A stretch of 64,000 nucleotides of DNA from Trichuris trichiura (lineage: Eukaryota > Nematoda > Enoplea > Trichinellida > Trichuridae): positions 186,001-250,000 of the forward strand of contig JBAJFE010000037.1 in assembly GCA_037903355.1 (NCBI GenBank), read 5' to 3'. Position numbers and translations under genes: made by a program. Positions within the stretch are counted from its first letter, which is position 1. Every line of letters starts with the position of its first letter. This document shows, in pieces, positions 46,844 to 56,699 of this stretch. Under the pieces are notes generated by a model. It was not told the DNA's origin. It searched no databases and worked only from the letters and a program-made list of their open reading frames with translations.

Positions 46844-49368
46844 AGTAACAAAAGGGGTGAGCGAAAGATGGGTAAAAATAATCGGATGGAGGAGAATATC
46901 CGCTTTTGCGGTGACAAACTTACCACTAGTGAGCTAGCCGCTCAAATGAGTCGTTTGGTGGCAGGCATTGATTGCCGAGCGATTGGCGATTTACTGGAAA
47001 GAAGATCAAGAAATGGCAGCACATATGCTTTCGGAATCTTACTGCGCCGATTTTCAAGCGGAGTGAAGACGCGGAGGGTTTAAGAGTTGCGTCGGCACGA
47101 TATGACTGCCAGTTTACCCACCTCTTTCAGCCAGCTGCGTTCGTCAAAGGTGGCAGCCGTCTACTAAAGCTCAACTCTTTGCAGCAGAGCCGTTCGATTC
47201 ATGACTTATTAATTGATCGCAACGGTCAAGTGCCCAAGCGTAATTTTTGGTCGTTAGGGTTCGAAACGCGAACTTTGCTTTAGACGTTCGGACAAAATGA
47301 GTCGGCTCGTGTTCATTCCATTTTAACCGCAGTCGTTCCTCAACTGTTAATCGACCAATTGGAATTGGCGCTCAACGATGGGAACAAATCAGTTGAGCAT
47401 TTTTTACTGCAACCTGTCCATTCTGCGAAAATCAACTGCTCCGTACGTCTGGCATGGAGAAGTGGTAAAATTGTTGGCCTACGCGGGAATTGCTAGATCA
47501 AGCGCTCGCCAGCTGTCGGCACCTGGATGGCGCATTTGTATGCCAGAAGATGAGGAACGCGAGAAGCAACTGTCTGAGGTCTTTGGCGCACGTGAACAAA
47601 AAGAGCCTTAAAAAGTTTTTAAAACGGACTCAGCGACCACCACACCCCATTGACTCTCCCTTGTGGCCATTCATGCGGCCGCAACAAATGTACACGCAGC
47701 TTGACAAGTTTAATTGAGAAAACGTGTTCGTTTGAGATGAACCGAGGCGACGAAAGTGTGAGAGCTCATCCGCAAATTGAAATTTGGAAATTTCAGTTGC
47801 GCAATTTCAAAAAAATAACTCTGTTCGAGGATGCTCTTTCCGCCGGTGGCGAATTGTAGCACAGTTGGCCAAGAAAAGACTATTGCGCACCGCTTGTACG
47901 TTTGCCTGAAAGGAGCACATTTCAAATGGATGACACGTGTTCGTCGCCAGTGGGATGCATATCAGGTGACACTCTTGACAATGGATCAACCGACAAATTC
48001 ACTGGCAGCTGTCAATAAAAGACAAAAACGAACGCTATCATTGCGTAATAAAAATCGTGCTTACGTAATAAAGACGGAGGAGCTCCTAGCCGCCTGTTGG
48101 TTCGTATGTTCACCTTTAATTTGCCATTGCTAGGTAGGATTGTTGGTAAAATACAGTGACATTTTTGCTACGAGCAATTTGAGCTCCAGAAAAAAAGGGT
48201 CTTTTAAGAAAGCATTCAAACTACTCTCGGCTTTCATTTCACGTTTCTCCACAAGATTAAGTACAGTTTTTGTTGAAGGCAAATCTGCTGTAACCCACTT
48301 AGTCGTAAGACGAAGTAAGCGTAGTGAGTGTAATGTCGCGTAGCGGCATAACATTGTTGGGACTGAAAAGAACGATTGTTCAGTTTTTTCAGCTGAACAG
48401 TAACAGCTCCAGCGAACGCTCAGATGGGATCAACGTCAATAATCTGAGTTAGAAATTGGTCCCAATTTTTGTTCGAACTAAGTTTGACTCACAATCGATG
48501 TTTTCGTCTTTTCGGCAGCCAAGTTGTCCCTCTTTTCGTTCACCCGACGACCGTGGCAAAAATTTCGAATTTCCCGCTGGACGTTTTCAACAAGTTCTAT
48601 TGAGGCTTCATTCTTGGAAAAGCGTGATAAATTTATAAACTTGTTTTTGAGCAAGTTCTTTTTAGCAAGAAAGACTACTTCTTTCGAACAGAGTCTTTTA
48701 ATCAGAATTACTCGGTCAGTTTGTCTGCTATTCCCGCTATTTCGTTGTTCATTGTATTAGCAATATTGATCCACCGTTTTAGCAGCACGCCTATTTTGGT
48801 TGTACCTCCCTTCGCAACACTAATAAGGACAGGTGTATCATCGGTCGAGCCGTTCAGCCTTTGTTGACCGACTTGACTCATCCAAGATTTTGAACGAGCA
48901 TCATTTGCGTTTTCGAGAGCGCGCACGGCAACTTTCAATCAATGGCTGCGTTTCAGCAGTTTTACCAAATTGACCATATAAGCTGGAGAAGTTTTTGCCT
49001 GTCCTTGTTGCATTTTTCAACTTACGTGCAATTGGGAACGAAAAAGCGCTATCCGCAATTCGCCTTGAAACTTTCTTTTTCAAAGTAATTTGTTATACCA
49101 TTTTAAATCGATGGTTGTTTAATGCAACAGCCGTACGAGCGTGCGTCCATTTTCTGAACGTGTAGGTCAAAGCTGGTTATCGCAAGAGTGCGTGACTACT
49201 GTTTACCCACTGAATGCGTCCACTGTTAAATATCAATATTTCAAACATGCTACGCTTGCTTCGAATGGGAAATAATACTCTTAGCCGGATGTACCATTTG
49301 ATAAATTGATTGTCAGCTCCATGTGTGACAGTTTCAGTCAGGTGCTCTAATTGGAGAAATGAAAAACT
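46844..49368. other. No supported gene (upstream of slo-1 copy B)
   Basis: Probable promoter side of slo-1 copy B. Many open frames of 60-100 codons occur on both strands. A minus-strand pair at 49083-48901 and 48938-48708 could be joined exons, rich in Lys/Ala and without a stop in the joined part, but I do not recognise a family and have not settled splice sites. Confidence 0.4.
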
Positions 49369-49381
49369 GTAGACCGTTTTG
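49369..49381 (+). repeat. Target-site duplication, left copy
   Basis: GTAGACCGTTTTG occurs here and again at 53130-53142, bracketing the Penelope-like element. Confidence 0.85.
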
Positions 49382-49482
49382 AAAACATGGTGCTTTTGTA
49401 CGGGAGCGTGTGTTCTCATGTTGAAATTGTCTTTATTACGGATTTTCTCCCGTTGTAAACTAAAAACAAAAAGATTGTTTCT

Positions 49483-49522
49483 TCCGAAGCTTTCGGGTCT
49501 GCCGCGACCCGTCTTCAGCGGA
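49483..49522 (-). ncRNA. Hammerhead ribozyme motif, element 1 left arm
   Basis: Inverted copy of the motif at 53027-53066, identical in the core: CTGAAGA, stem II GGGTC/GACCC, GAAA, AGCT, stem I TCCG/CGGA. Confidence 0.75.
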
Positions 49523-49742
49523 CCAGTGAAGTTTGTGGTGGTTACTGAGATGACATTTGTCTTCCGTCACTTATCAACGTTTAAAACGAGAGTTTTAAAG
49601 TTCTTCATCTGTGTCTGTCAGCTGCCAATATTCCTGTAGAAATTTGTTGCTGCGTGGGCCTAGCTTGTAGTTTCGTTTTCAATTTTTGTTCCAAAAGTGT
49701 GATTTGATTCTTCTTCTTCAGTGTTGCAGTTCCCATTGATTT

Positions 49743-50471
49743 TTAGCTTGTGTGTCCACTATTAAGGGAACAACAATTGTGGAGTGTGATGATATTTGTC
49801 CATAAATCAGTAATGTCTGCCCCTTGGTCTCGGTTGAAAGTCACATTGTTTCTAATATAGAGAGCCTCTTTTAGTTTTCTTAGGTGTAGGTTACTTTCAT
49901 AGCAAAGGGCTCTTGGACGGAGGGGCTGTTTGCAATTCACCGCATGTTCTACCACCGCGGAAGCTTGAATTGCCTTTTCCATGGTTTTTGTTGGATCCAA
50001 TATTGGTCTTCCGCGGCGAGGTATTGGGGAGTGCATATTGTGTAGTCTACTTTTTGCATTGTTGTAACTGTTTAGTTTCCTTATGTGTTCTTGGAACCGG
50101 TGTTCTAAAGTATTCCCTGTTTCGCCGACGTAAACTGCTGAACAAAAGCATTCGATTGCGTAGATGAGACCCGTTCTTTCGTTTATGGGAATTTTTCTTT
50201 TGTCCGTCCGGAGAATTGATCTGAGATTGGGAGAATTTTTGAAAAAGACTCTGAAGCCCAATCTTTTACCTAGTCCCGCCACATATGGAACAACTAGACG
50301 TGGATATAGTGGGGTATTAGGATCAGGAGCTTTACCCTTGTGTAGCTTGTATTTGAATACTCGGTCAATGAAGGATTTAGGATAATGATTTTTGTAGAAG
50401 ACTTTTCTAATATAGTTAAGTTCCGGCCGTAGATATTCAGTGTCACAAATGTTGATTGCCCTATCGACCAT
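49743..50471 (-). pseudogene. Truncated inverted copy of the Penelope-like ORF (GIY-YIG half)
   Basis: 242 codons covering the end of the RT region through the GIY-YIG endonuclease to the same C terminus as the full ORF. It starts inside the coding region (MVDRAINICD), so it has no RT core. Compared with the full copy it lacks six residues (EKFIQL after GLG), an 18-bp in-frame loss between short direct repeats, and has F for S in IECSCS. The junction with the plus-strand copy is at about 50480. Confidence 0.9.
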
Positions 50472-52807
50472 TCCGGAGAGGATATAATAAGGATAAGGAT
50501 GTTATAAGGAAACACAGGTCCACTCTAGCAAGACTACGAGAAGATTACATTTGCACGCTGGATTTCCTCAGAACATGGTTACACAAAAATTTTTATGAAA
50601 CCCTGATCAATCACGTGGAATTCGCCACAAAAACGGTATGCACTTCGCAAAAGCATGTACTAAAAAGGAAATTTGACAGTCTTCAAATCAGACCCCAGAG
50701 GACATCTTCACACTCTTACAGGAATTCTCCACAAAGAAACACTGCGACAAAGCTAAGCACGGGAGTTATTAACCTTAGCTCTGCACCTCTGAATGAGAGT
50801 GAGAGAACTATATTAGAAAAAGGTCTAAACTTCGTCCCAACTCCCAAAAAGCCACCCTTTCTCGACATCATTGTCTCCATTGAGGACAGCCTATCTTCAG
50901 TTGACCCACAGATAGCCACACGGATCAGGAATAGTTTATCTTCAACTATCCTAGGTCACAGCTTTAACAACACTCCAAACTTAAACCGATACGAGATGAA
51001 TTGCTTACGTCAACTAAGACAACAATCCAGCAGAATTATCACAAAAGCAGATAAAGGTAATAGAATAGTTATACTGGACAGAAGCACCTACACTGAAAAA
51101 ATGACAACTATATTAAACACAGAGAATTACACACCTCTACCCGCCGACCCTACAGAAGCCTCTCGGAAAAATCTCCGTTCTCTTCTCGTTACGTTTGCCG
51201 CAGAGACCAAAGAATCAGAAATATCCAAATTAGCAACACATCTTAAATTCGCGTCGAATTATAGACCCCCTGAGCTATACGGGCTTCCCAAAGTAAACAA
51301 ACCGGATGTCCCACGAAGACCAATAGTATCTACAATCAACAGCACTACAAGCGAACTCAGTCGATACTTAAAAAAGATCATCAAACCCTTAACCGGCAAA
51401 GAACCCTCTTTCGTCAAAAATAGCAAATCTTTCGTCAATGAAATACGTAACCATCACTTGAAACCCGATGAGATTCTGGTTAGTTACGATGTAAAAGATT
51501 TATTCCCGAGCATTCCAGTGCCAGACACATTGGAGATGTTGTACAGCCTCCTCAATGCAGATACAAGTCTACCCAGCAGAACAAAGTTAAATCCTTTTCA
51601 CATTATCAAGCTGGTTTCTTTTTGCATGCAAGATGGTAATTACTTCACCTTCGACAATAAATACTACAAACAATCCAGCGGAGTCCCAATGGGCAGTTCT
51701 TTATCCCCAGTCTTAGCAGAAGTTTTTATGGAAAACTTTGAGAGAAGAATTTTCGAAAACGTAGACAGACAAATCGCCCCACTCCTCTTCAAAAGATACG
51801 TGGACGATATCTTTGTAATTATCAAGGCCGGAAAAGAAGAACAATTTCTACAATTCCTCAACAACATGCGCCCAAACCAGATAGTCTTCACCATGGAAAA
51901 AGAAGAAAACAAAAGCCTTCCCTTTCTAGATGTGCTAATTATTCGCACAAATGAAGGGCTTAAAACCAGAGTCTATAGGAAACCCACGCAGACTGAACAA
52001 TATCTCAACTTCTCATCACATCATCCACGATCAGTAATGCGTGGAATCCTCTCCGGAATGGTCGATAGGGCAATCAACATTTGTGACCCTGAATATCTAC
52101 GGCCGGAACTTAACTATATTAGAAAAGTCTTCTACAAAAATCATTATCCTAAATCCTTCATTGACCGAGTATTCAAATACAAGCTACACAAGGGTAAAGC
52201 TCCTGATCCTAATACCCCACTATATCCACGTCTAGTTGTTCCATATGTGGCGGGACTAGGCGAAAAGTTTATTCAGCTAGGTAAAAGATTGGGCTTCAGA
52301 GTCTTTTTCAAAAATTCTCCCAGTCTCAGATCAATTCTCCGGACGGACAAAAGAAAAATTCCCATAAACGAAAGAACGGGTCTCATCTACGCAATCGAAT
52401 GCTCTTGTTCAGCAGTTTACGTCGGCGAAACAGGGAATACTTTAGAACACCGGTTCCAAGAACACATAAGGAAACTAAACAGTTACAACAATGCAAAAAG
52501 TAGACTACACAATATGCACTCCCCAATACCTCGCCGCGGAAGACCAATATTGGATCCAACAAAAACCATGGAAAAGGCAATTCAAGCTTCCGCGGTGGTA
52601 GAACATGCGGTGAATTGCAAACAGCCCCTCCGTCCAAGAGCCCTTTGCTATGAAAGTAACCTACACCTAAGAAAACTAAAAGAGGCTCTCTATATTAGAA
52701 ACAATGTGACTTTCAACCGAGACCAAGGGGCAGACATTAGCGATTTATGGAATAATATCATCACACTGCACAATTGTTGTTCCCTTAATAGTGGACACAC
52801 AAGCTAA
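50456..52807 (+). CDS. Penelope-like reverse transcriptase / GIY-YIG endonuclease (intact ORF)
   Basis: One uninterrupted frame of 783 codons. The RT region shows GLPKVNKP (about residue 275), motif A SYDVKDLFPSIP (about 342), motif B SGVPMGSSLSPVLAE (about 408), motif C RYVDDIFVI (about 447) with the catalytic Asp pair intact, and LPFLDVLI then YRKPTQTEQYLNFSSHHP (about 488-520). The C-terminal GIY-YIG endonuclease has IYAIECSCSAVYVGETGN (about 643-660) and HRFQEHIRKLN, then the Cys/His-bearing end. These are the defining domains of Penelope-like elements. The first ~8 codons come from the inverted arm across the 50480 junction, so the native start may be absent or elsewhere. No frameshift or stop is seen; this copy could be enzymatically competent. 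Confidence 0.93.
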   Translation: MPYRPFRRGYNKDKDVIRKHRSTLARLREDYICTLDFLRTWLHKNFYETLINHVEFATKTVCTSQKHVLKRKFDSLQIRPQRTSSHSYRNSPQRNTATKLSTGVINLSSAPLNESERTILEKGLNFVPTPKKPPFLDIIVSIEDSLSSVDPQIATRIRNSLSSTILGHSFNNTPNLNRYEMNCLRQLRQQSSRIITKADKGNRIVILDRSTYTEKMTTILNTENYTPLPADPTEASRKNLRSLLVTFAAETKESEISKLATHLKFASNYRPPELYGLPKVNKPDVPRRPIVSTINSTTSELSRYLKKIIKPLTGKEPSFVKNSKSFVNEIRNHHLKPDEILVSYDVKDLFPSIPVPDTLEMLYSLLNADTSLPSRTKLNPFHIIKLVSFCMQDGNYFTFDNKYYKQSSGVPMGSSLSPVLAEVFMENFERRIFENVDRQIAPLLFKRYVDDIFVIIKAGKEEQFLQFLNNMRPNQIVFTMEKEENKSLPFLDVLIIRTNEGLKTRVYRKPTQTEQYLNFSSHHPRSVMRGILSGMVDRAINICDPEYLRPELNYIRKVFYKNHYPKSFIDRVFKYKLHKGKAPDPNTPLYPRLVVPYVAGLGEKFIQLGKRLGFRVFFKNSPSLRSILRTDKRKIPINERTGLIYAIECSCSAVYVGETGNTLEHRFQEHIRKLNSYNNAKSRLHNMHSPIPRRGRPILDPTKTMEKAIQASAVVEHAVNCKQPLRPRALCYESNLHLRKLKEALYIRNNVTFNRDQGADISDLWNNIITLHNCCSLNSGHTS

Positions 52808-53026
52808 AAATCAATGGGAACTGCAACACTGAAGAAGAAAATCAAATCACACTTTTGGAACAAAAATTGAAAACGAAACTACAAGCTAGGCCCACGCAGC
52901 AACAAATTTCTACAGGAATATTGGCAGCTGACAGACACAGATGAAGAACTTTAAAACTCTCGTTTTAAACGTTGATAAGTGACGGAAGACAAATGTCATC
53001 TCAGTAACCACCACAAACTTCACTGG

Positions 53027-53066
53027 TCCGCTGAAGACGGGTCGCGGCAGACCCGAAAGCTTCGGA
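53027..53066 (+). ncRNA. Hammerhead ribozyme motif, element 1 right end
   Basis: Order: stem I TCCG, CTGAAGA core, one C, stem II GGGTC (loop GCGGCA) GACCC, GAAA core, GC, TT (the UH cleavage dinucleotide), stem I CGGA. Hammerheads are known in Penelope-like elements. AGCU (last A of GAAA to U16.1) is self-complementary, so stem III would form only between two RNAs or two motifs. The C between the CUGANGA box and stem II is unpaired and unusual. Confidence 0.75.
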
Positions 53067-53129
53067 AGAAACAATCTTTTTGTTTTTAGTTTACAACGGG
53101 AGAAAATCCGTAATAAAGACAATTTCAAC

Positions 53130-53142
53130 GTAGACCGTTTTG
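53130..53142 (+). repeat. Target-site duplication, right copy
   Basis: GTAGACCGTTTTG, identical to 49369-49381. Confidence 0.85.
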
Positions 53143-53913
53143 CCTGAATTTTAAGACTCACTGCACTGTTTCTACCTAAATAAGCTATTGCCTTCACGTT
53201 TTGTATATGTATGTATATTTAGCGGGAGAATTTTTATCCGGAATGTTCAATTGTCTGAGACACTAACAATCTTGAGAGTCGGACTGACGTCACACGTGTA
53301 CCGTAAACGATTTCGGATGACGATGCTGTTGGAAAATTACCACTGAACTGTTTGCTACAACTCTGAGTAACAAATTCACTACCGAGTTTGGCGCTAATGT
53401 ATAAGCCGTCAACGGTGAAATTTAACCGAAACCCAAATGGTCTGCCATACTGTTGCCTTCAAGAAGAGAAAATTAGTTTAAAGTGGTTCTACCGTAAAGT
53501 AATTTTAAATGTCCCATTCTTTGAAAACTTGCTCTACGTGGAGACTGCGCACAGTAATTTCATTGATAAAAAATGGCAACGTTCCGTTAAGTATAATATA
53601 ACCAGAAGGGGTCTCCCTCAACGATACTTCCTTCATCCTGTAAGTAAACTAGCATAAAGATGCGCTCGAATGAATGATAAAGTTGGATTTCATGCACGAG
53701 AAAAGTTTCCAAAAGTTATACGCCTGAATATCAAGATAACAGAACGGTCTTCGGCTATCAACTGTTTTCGCATACAAATCAGCTGTTGCTGCGTTCAGCG
53801 AAACTTCTTTCCGCCCGTCCTAAAGGCAAATGTTGATAGCCCAATTTGGTTAGCCATCTTTTCAGTCCAGTAGCCTCTAGTAGCTGTATGCTAAAGTAGG
53901 ACTCGAAAAATTC
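53143..53913. other. Spacer downstream of element 1, with left edge of the duplicated unit
   Basis: No gene supported; an 89-codon plus frame at 53388 has no known motif. Similarity to the stretch before the second GT31 gene (from about 59.05 kb) becomes visible from roughly 53.5 kb, which marks the left edge of the tandem duplication. Confidence 0.5.
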
Positions 53914-54930
53914 CTATGCATTCGTGCATGTAATATAAGCTTGCCGAAACCTATTCCATGCCTGTCGCATCAACTCGGGTGTCTTTAACTCAACAAAGGC
54001 TACTGCTGTGCACACCTCGCTTTCATTGACGAATGTCCTTCGCTCAGGGAGGAATATTACACCTGGCAGAAGAGTTCTTTCTACGCCCGCTGCATGCGCA
54101 ATAATGCCAGTGAAATAAGCATCGTCGTTATTGATGTAGCCGGAGTGCTTCAAGCTCGAGACCCGTTGCCTGTGAGCACGAAGTAAGGCTTCTGGAACGT
54201 CCTTGGTCATCAGAAAAAATCTGCCGCTGCAAAAAGGCGGATATTTCCTGTGTGGATATGAACCGGGATTGATGGCATATTTGCCTACGTGTTGTACGAA
54301 TGGCCGCGTGAACAAAAGACCGTAAATCTCTTTTTCACGATAACGACGCGCTGACATTAAATGTTCAAGCCTTTTGGGCGATACGAACATGTCGGAATCT
54401 CCTTGTACGAAGAAGTCGACTTGTGCGCTATGTTCGTCCATCCACTGTAAAATGGAAAGCGACTTTAGGGTCAAGTTGAAGTAGCTGTCGATGAAGTCGG
54501 CTTGCAGTATGTCGCCGTAGATTGATGATTCGTTAGTTATGTTCCAGTTGTTAGCCCAATGGGGTGATTTGCCCACGGCAAATACTACAGGACACCGTAG
54601 CTGGGATGTCCACGTTTCTCGTATGGCTTTTCGTAGTTCAACTTCTTCGATTCGCGTCTTGAGTGCGACTACAAATTTAGGTTGCCTTGAGTCGTCTGAT
54701 TGCCTTGAAGCAGAGCAGTTGACAATGTGAGGTATAATTGTGAGGTTAACACTTTTCGGGAATCGTAACAACGGTCCTTTCCAACTCAAAGAAGTGGTCT
54801 GATAAAGCGAAATAATCGACACAATGAGTAACAAAGTGAGTGCGGCCCGCGTAAATTCTAGTAGTAACCTTTCGGCGATGTTCCATTCCTTGAACCTATT
54901 GCTTACCGTTAACGGTTGGAACGATTGCAT
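53914..54930 (-). CDS. GT31-family beta-1,3-galactosyltransferase-like protein, copy 1 (338 aa)
   Basis: A type II Golgi enzyme that would add beta-1,3-linked Gal or GlcNAc to glycans. I start at the Met shared by both copies (MQSFQPLTV, 54930); the frame stays open upstream without an ATG. A short cytosolic part is followed by a membrane anchor (FTRAALTLLLIVSIISLY), then a lumenal domain with family motifs RKAIRETW, FNLTLKSLSILQWM, the DxD metal site in FVQGDSDMFVSP, YPPFCSGRFFLM and NDDAYFTGIIA. Glycosylation sites (NLT, NCS, NES) are present. It is intronless, length 338 aa, close to other GT31 members. The acceptor and linkage are not predictable here. Confidence 0.88.
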   Translation of the reverse strand: MQSFQPLTVSNRFKEWNIAERLLLEFTRAALTLLLIVSIISLYQTTSLSWKGPLLRFPKSVNLTIIPHIVNCSASRQSDDSRQPKFVVALKTRIEEVELRKAIRETWTSQLRCPVVFAVGKSPHWANNWNITNESSIYGDILQADFIDSYFNLTLKSLSILQWMDEHSAQVDFFVQGDSDMFVSPKRLEHLMSARRYREKEIYGLLFTRPFVQHVGKYAINPGSYPHRKYPPFCSGRFFLMTKDVPEALLRAHRQRVSSLKHSGYINNDDAYFTGIIAHAAGVERTLLPGVIFLPERRTFVNESEVCTAVAFVELKTPELMRQAWNRFRQAYITCTNA

Positions 54931-56486
54931 TAGTATGAATTGTATCGAGTGTAAAACGTGCTCGGTTAAACAGGCGAGGGACGGTATCCTTGTTTGTAAA
55001 CGCCTTAGGCTGAGTGACACTAATTTTTTTTTACGACGAGTAGCAGTTGGCCATTAGTTTAAAGTGATTTTACCGCGCACATAGTTTAAAGTGGGTTCAC
55101 CGTGACATATGTGTGGTTAAATAGGACTGTTGCGATGAGCACTGTTGTTAGCAGAGGAAAGCACTCGGGGGGAAACGTTTGGCAATGCTGCGGTTCGGAA
55201 TGCGCTCCTTATTGCTTAGCTGTTGAAGTAATGTAAAAATGAGCCATTAACTGTTGTTGCAGTCGGATTTTGAGAATGCCAGTTAGAATTTTAAAATTCG
55301 TAGATCCGTTTTTCTAAATCTGAAACTCGTGTAGTTGCCACCATTCGGCATAATAGATCTCGTATACACCTGTATGTGGCGTCTGCATCTTTCGGAATCG
55401 CAGTTTCAGCCTTTTCTTCAGTTGGTCTTTTCAAAAACCGAATGTCAGTACGGTTAGTTTGCATGGGTGGCTTTCTCCATGTCTATACGCAGTAGCTAAG
55501 AAAGGCGATTTAATTTACAAGTTGCAAGTCTGTAGGTAGCCATGATCCGAGCCAAGCTTTCTTAAGCATTACTGTTGCCGCTTTGCAGTATTGTTTGGCA
55601 CTGCAAATCCAAGTGAAAAATAGACAATTTCGGAACCTGTCGTTAACGAAATGGTATGTTCGCAGGCAGGGTTGGCATCCTCTATCGATGTGAGTGGGTT
55701 GAGTCAAACCAGCGCATGCGGTTGAAGCTTTTCATTATTGCGCCTAGGCGAAAGGGTCTAGTGTAAGAAATTGTATGGAGTGTGGAGATGAGTTTCGGAT
55801 GTTTTCAAGTGCTGCCTTCTGTGTTTCTTTCGTTATGATTTCGTAACCTGCATTTCCCATGGGACTCTTTGATTCGTCCGCAGTTGGTGGGAACGTATGA
55901 ACATGTGTTTCTGGATGAACATCCGTCGTCGTTCGAACAAAAGGTCTTTCGTTTTTCAAATTGTTTTAGTATTATAACTTTTTATTTTCAAAGGAGATGG
56001 GGTTAATTAAGGTGAACGCAACTGAGTGAAGAAAAGTTGCGGAGCATACTTCAAGCCGTTTTCCCGCGATTTGTTTCGCGAGGAAGTTAAGCTGGTTTGG
56101 GGAACCTAAGGTCGGCCATGGGCAGTGTATGGTACAGTTGTTTTTCTTCATTGTCACAGTGCGTTGGCTGCGCGTCAGGGTATTTCCGTTTGAATGGTTT
56201 CAAGAAAGGATTAATTAATTCTTCCTGCGAAAATGAGTTTACAGTTGAACAGTCGAGTACGAACTGCTTTCGGCGTTGTTATTGGAGAATAGGGAAATTG
56301 TTTTAAACAAAAATGAACTGGATCGTCAAAACCTTGTGTTTTTTAAGGGGATGATGGATTTTCGTATCTTGAATACGGTTTCTGTGTAGTCCGTTGATGA
56401 AGTCTGAAACCAAACCGAAGCAAATGCCCTACCAACGTATGGGTGAGCAATTGTTAAGGACGAATTCAGAACAAGGACTTAGAAAT
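54931..56486 (-). other. Conserved spacer of the duplicated unit (possible small exons)
   Basis: Nearly identical to 60443-62002 in unit 2. Minus-strand frames kept in both copies include MQTNRTDIRFLKRP... (about 55460-55290 and 60979-60728), MKNERPFVRTT... (55959-55744; 61474-61250) and a Cys-rich frame starting MTQPTHIDRGC (55707-55510). They could be exons of an unrecognised gene, but conservation may just reflect a recent duplication. The part nearest 56486 is sequence beyond the hammerhead of the dead Penelope-like element. Confidence 0.4.
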
Positions 56487-56527
56487 ATCGTAGCTTTCGG
56501 GACCAACCTTGTCCCGTCGTCAGCGAT
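56487..56527 (-). ncRNA. Hammerhead ribozyme motif, element 2 copy 1
   Basis: Stem I ATCG, CTGACGA, one C, stem II GGGAC (loop AAGGTTG) GTCCC, GAAA, GC, TA, stem I CGAT. Same layout as element 1, with compensatory swaps in stems I and II. Confidence 0.75.
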
Positions 56528-56699
56528 GATGGTAATGTAAGTTTCACTGCGGCGAAGGGTATTTATCGGTCAGGGAAGGAGGGGGCGCCAGTCGGTATGG
56601 GGCAACAACCTGTTTAACTGATAACAGATGTCCTTATCGAGCTGACCTTTACCCTTTTGTTACGGTTAATGGCAACGTTATTACGAATGAACAAGGACT

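Larger units (their letters stand above)
49382..53129 (+). mobile_element. Penelope-like element with inverted partial copy
   Basis: A 3.75-kb insertion flanked by a 13-bp target duplication. The right part (50481-53129) reads plus: RT/GIY-YIG ORF and 3' tail. The left part (about 49420-50480) is an inverted, 5'-truncated copy of the last 1.1 kb of the same element, including its hammerhead. This inverted terminal copy is typical of Penelope-like elements. The arms share their outer limit (CAATTTCAAC). 39 extra bases (49382-49419) lie between the left duplication and the arm. Confidence 0.9.

Noticed and set aside
52041..52235. Separate small genes inside element 1 (also 50294-50515 and 52383-52637)
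   Set aside because: Out-of-frame or antisense shadows of the Penelope-like ORF; each appears twice because of the inverted arm.
54931..55020. Upstream extension of GT31 copy 1 to a 368-residue protein
   Set aside because: The extension starts at GTG; the first ATG common to both copies gives 338 aa in each.
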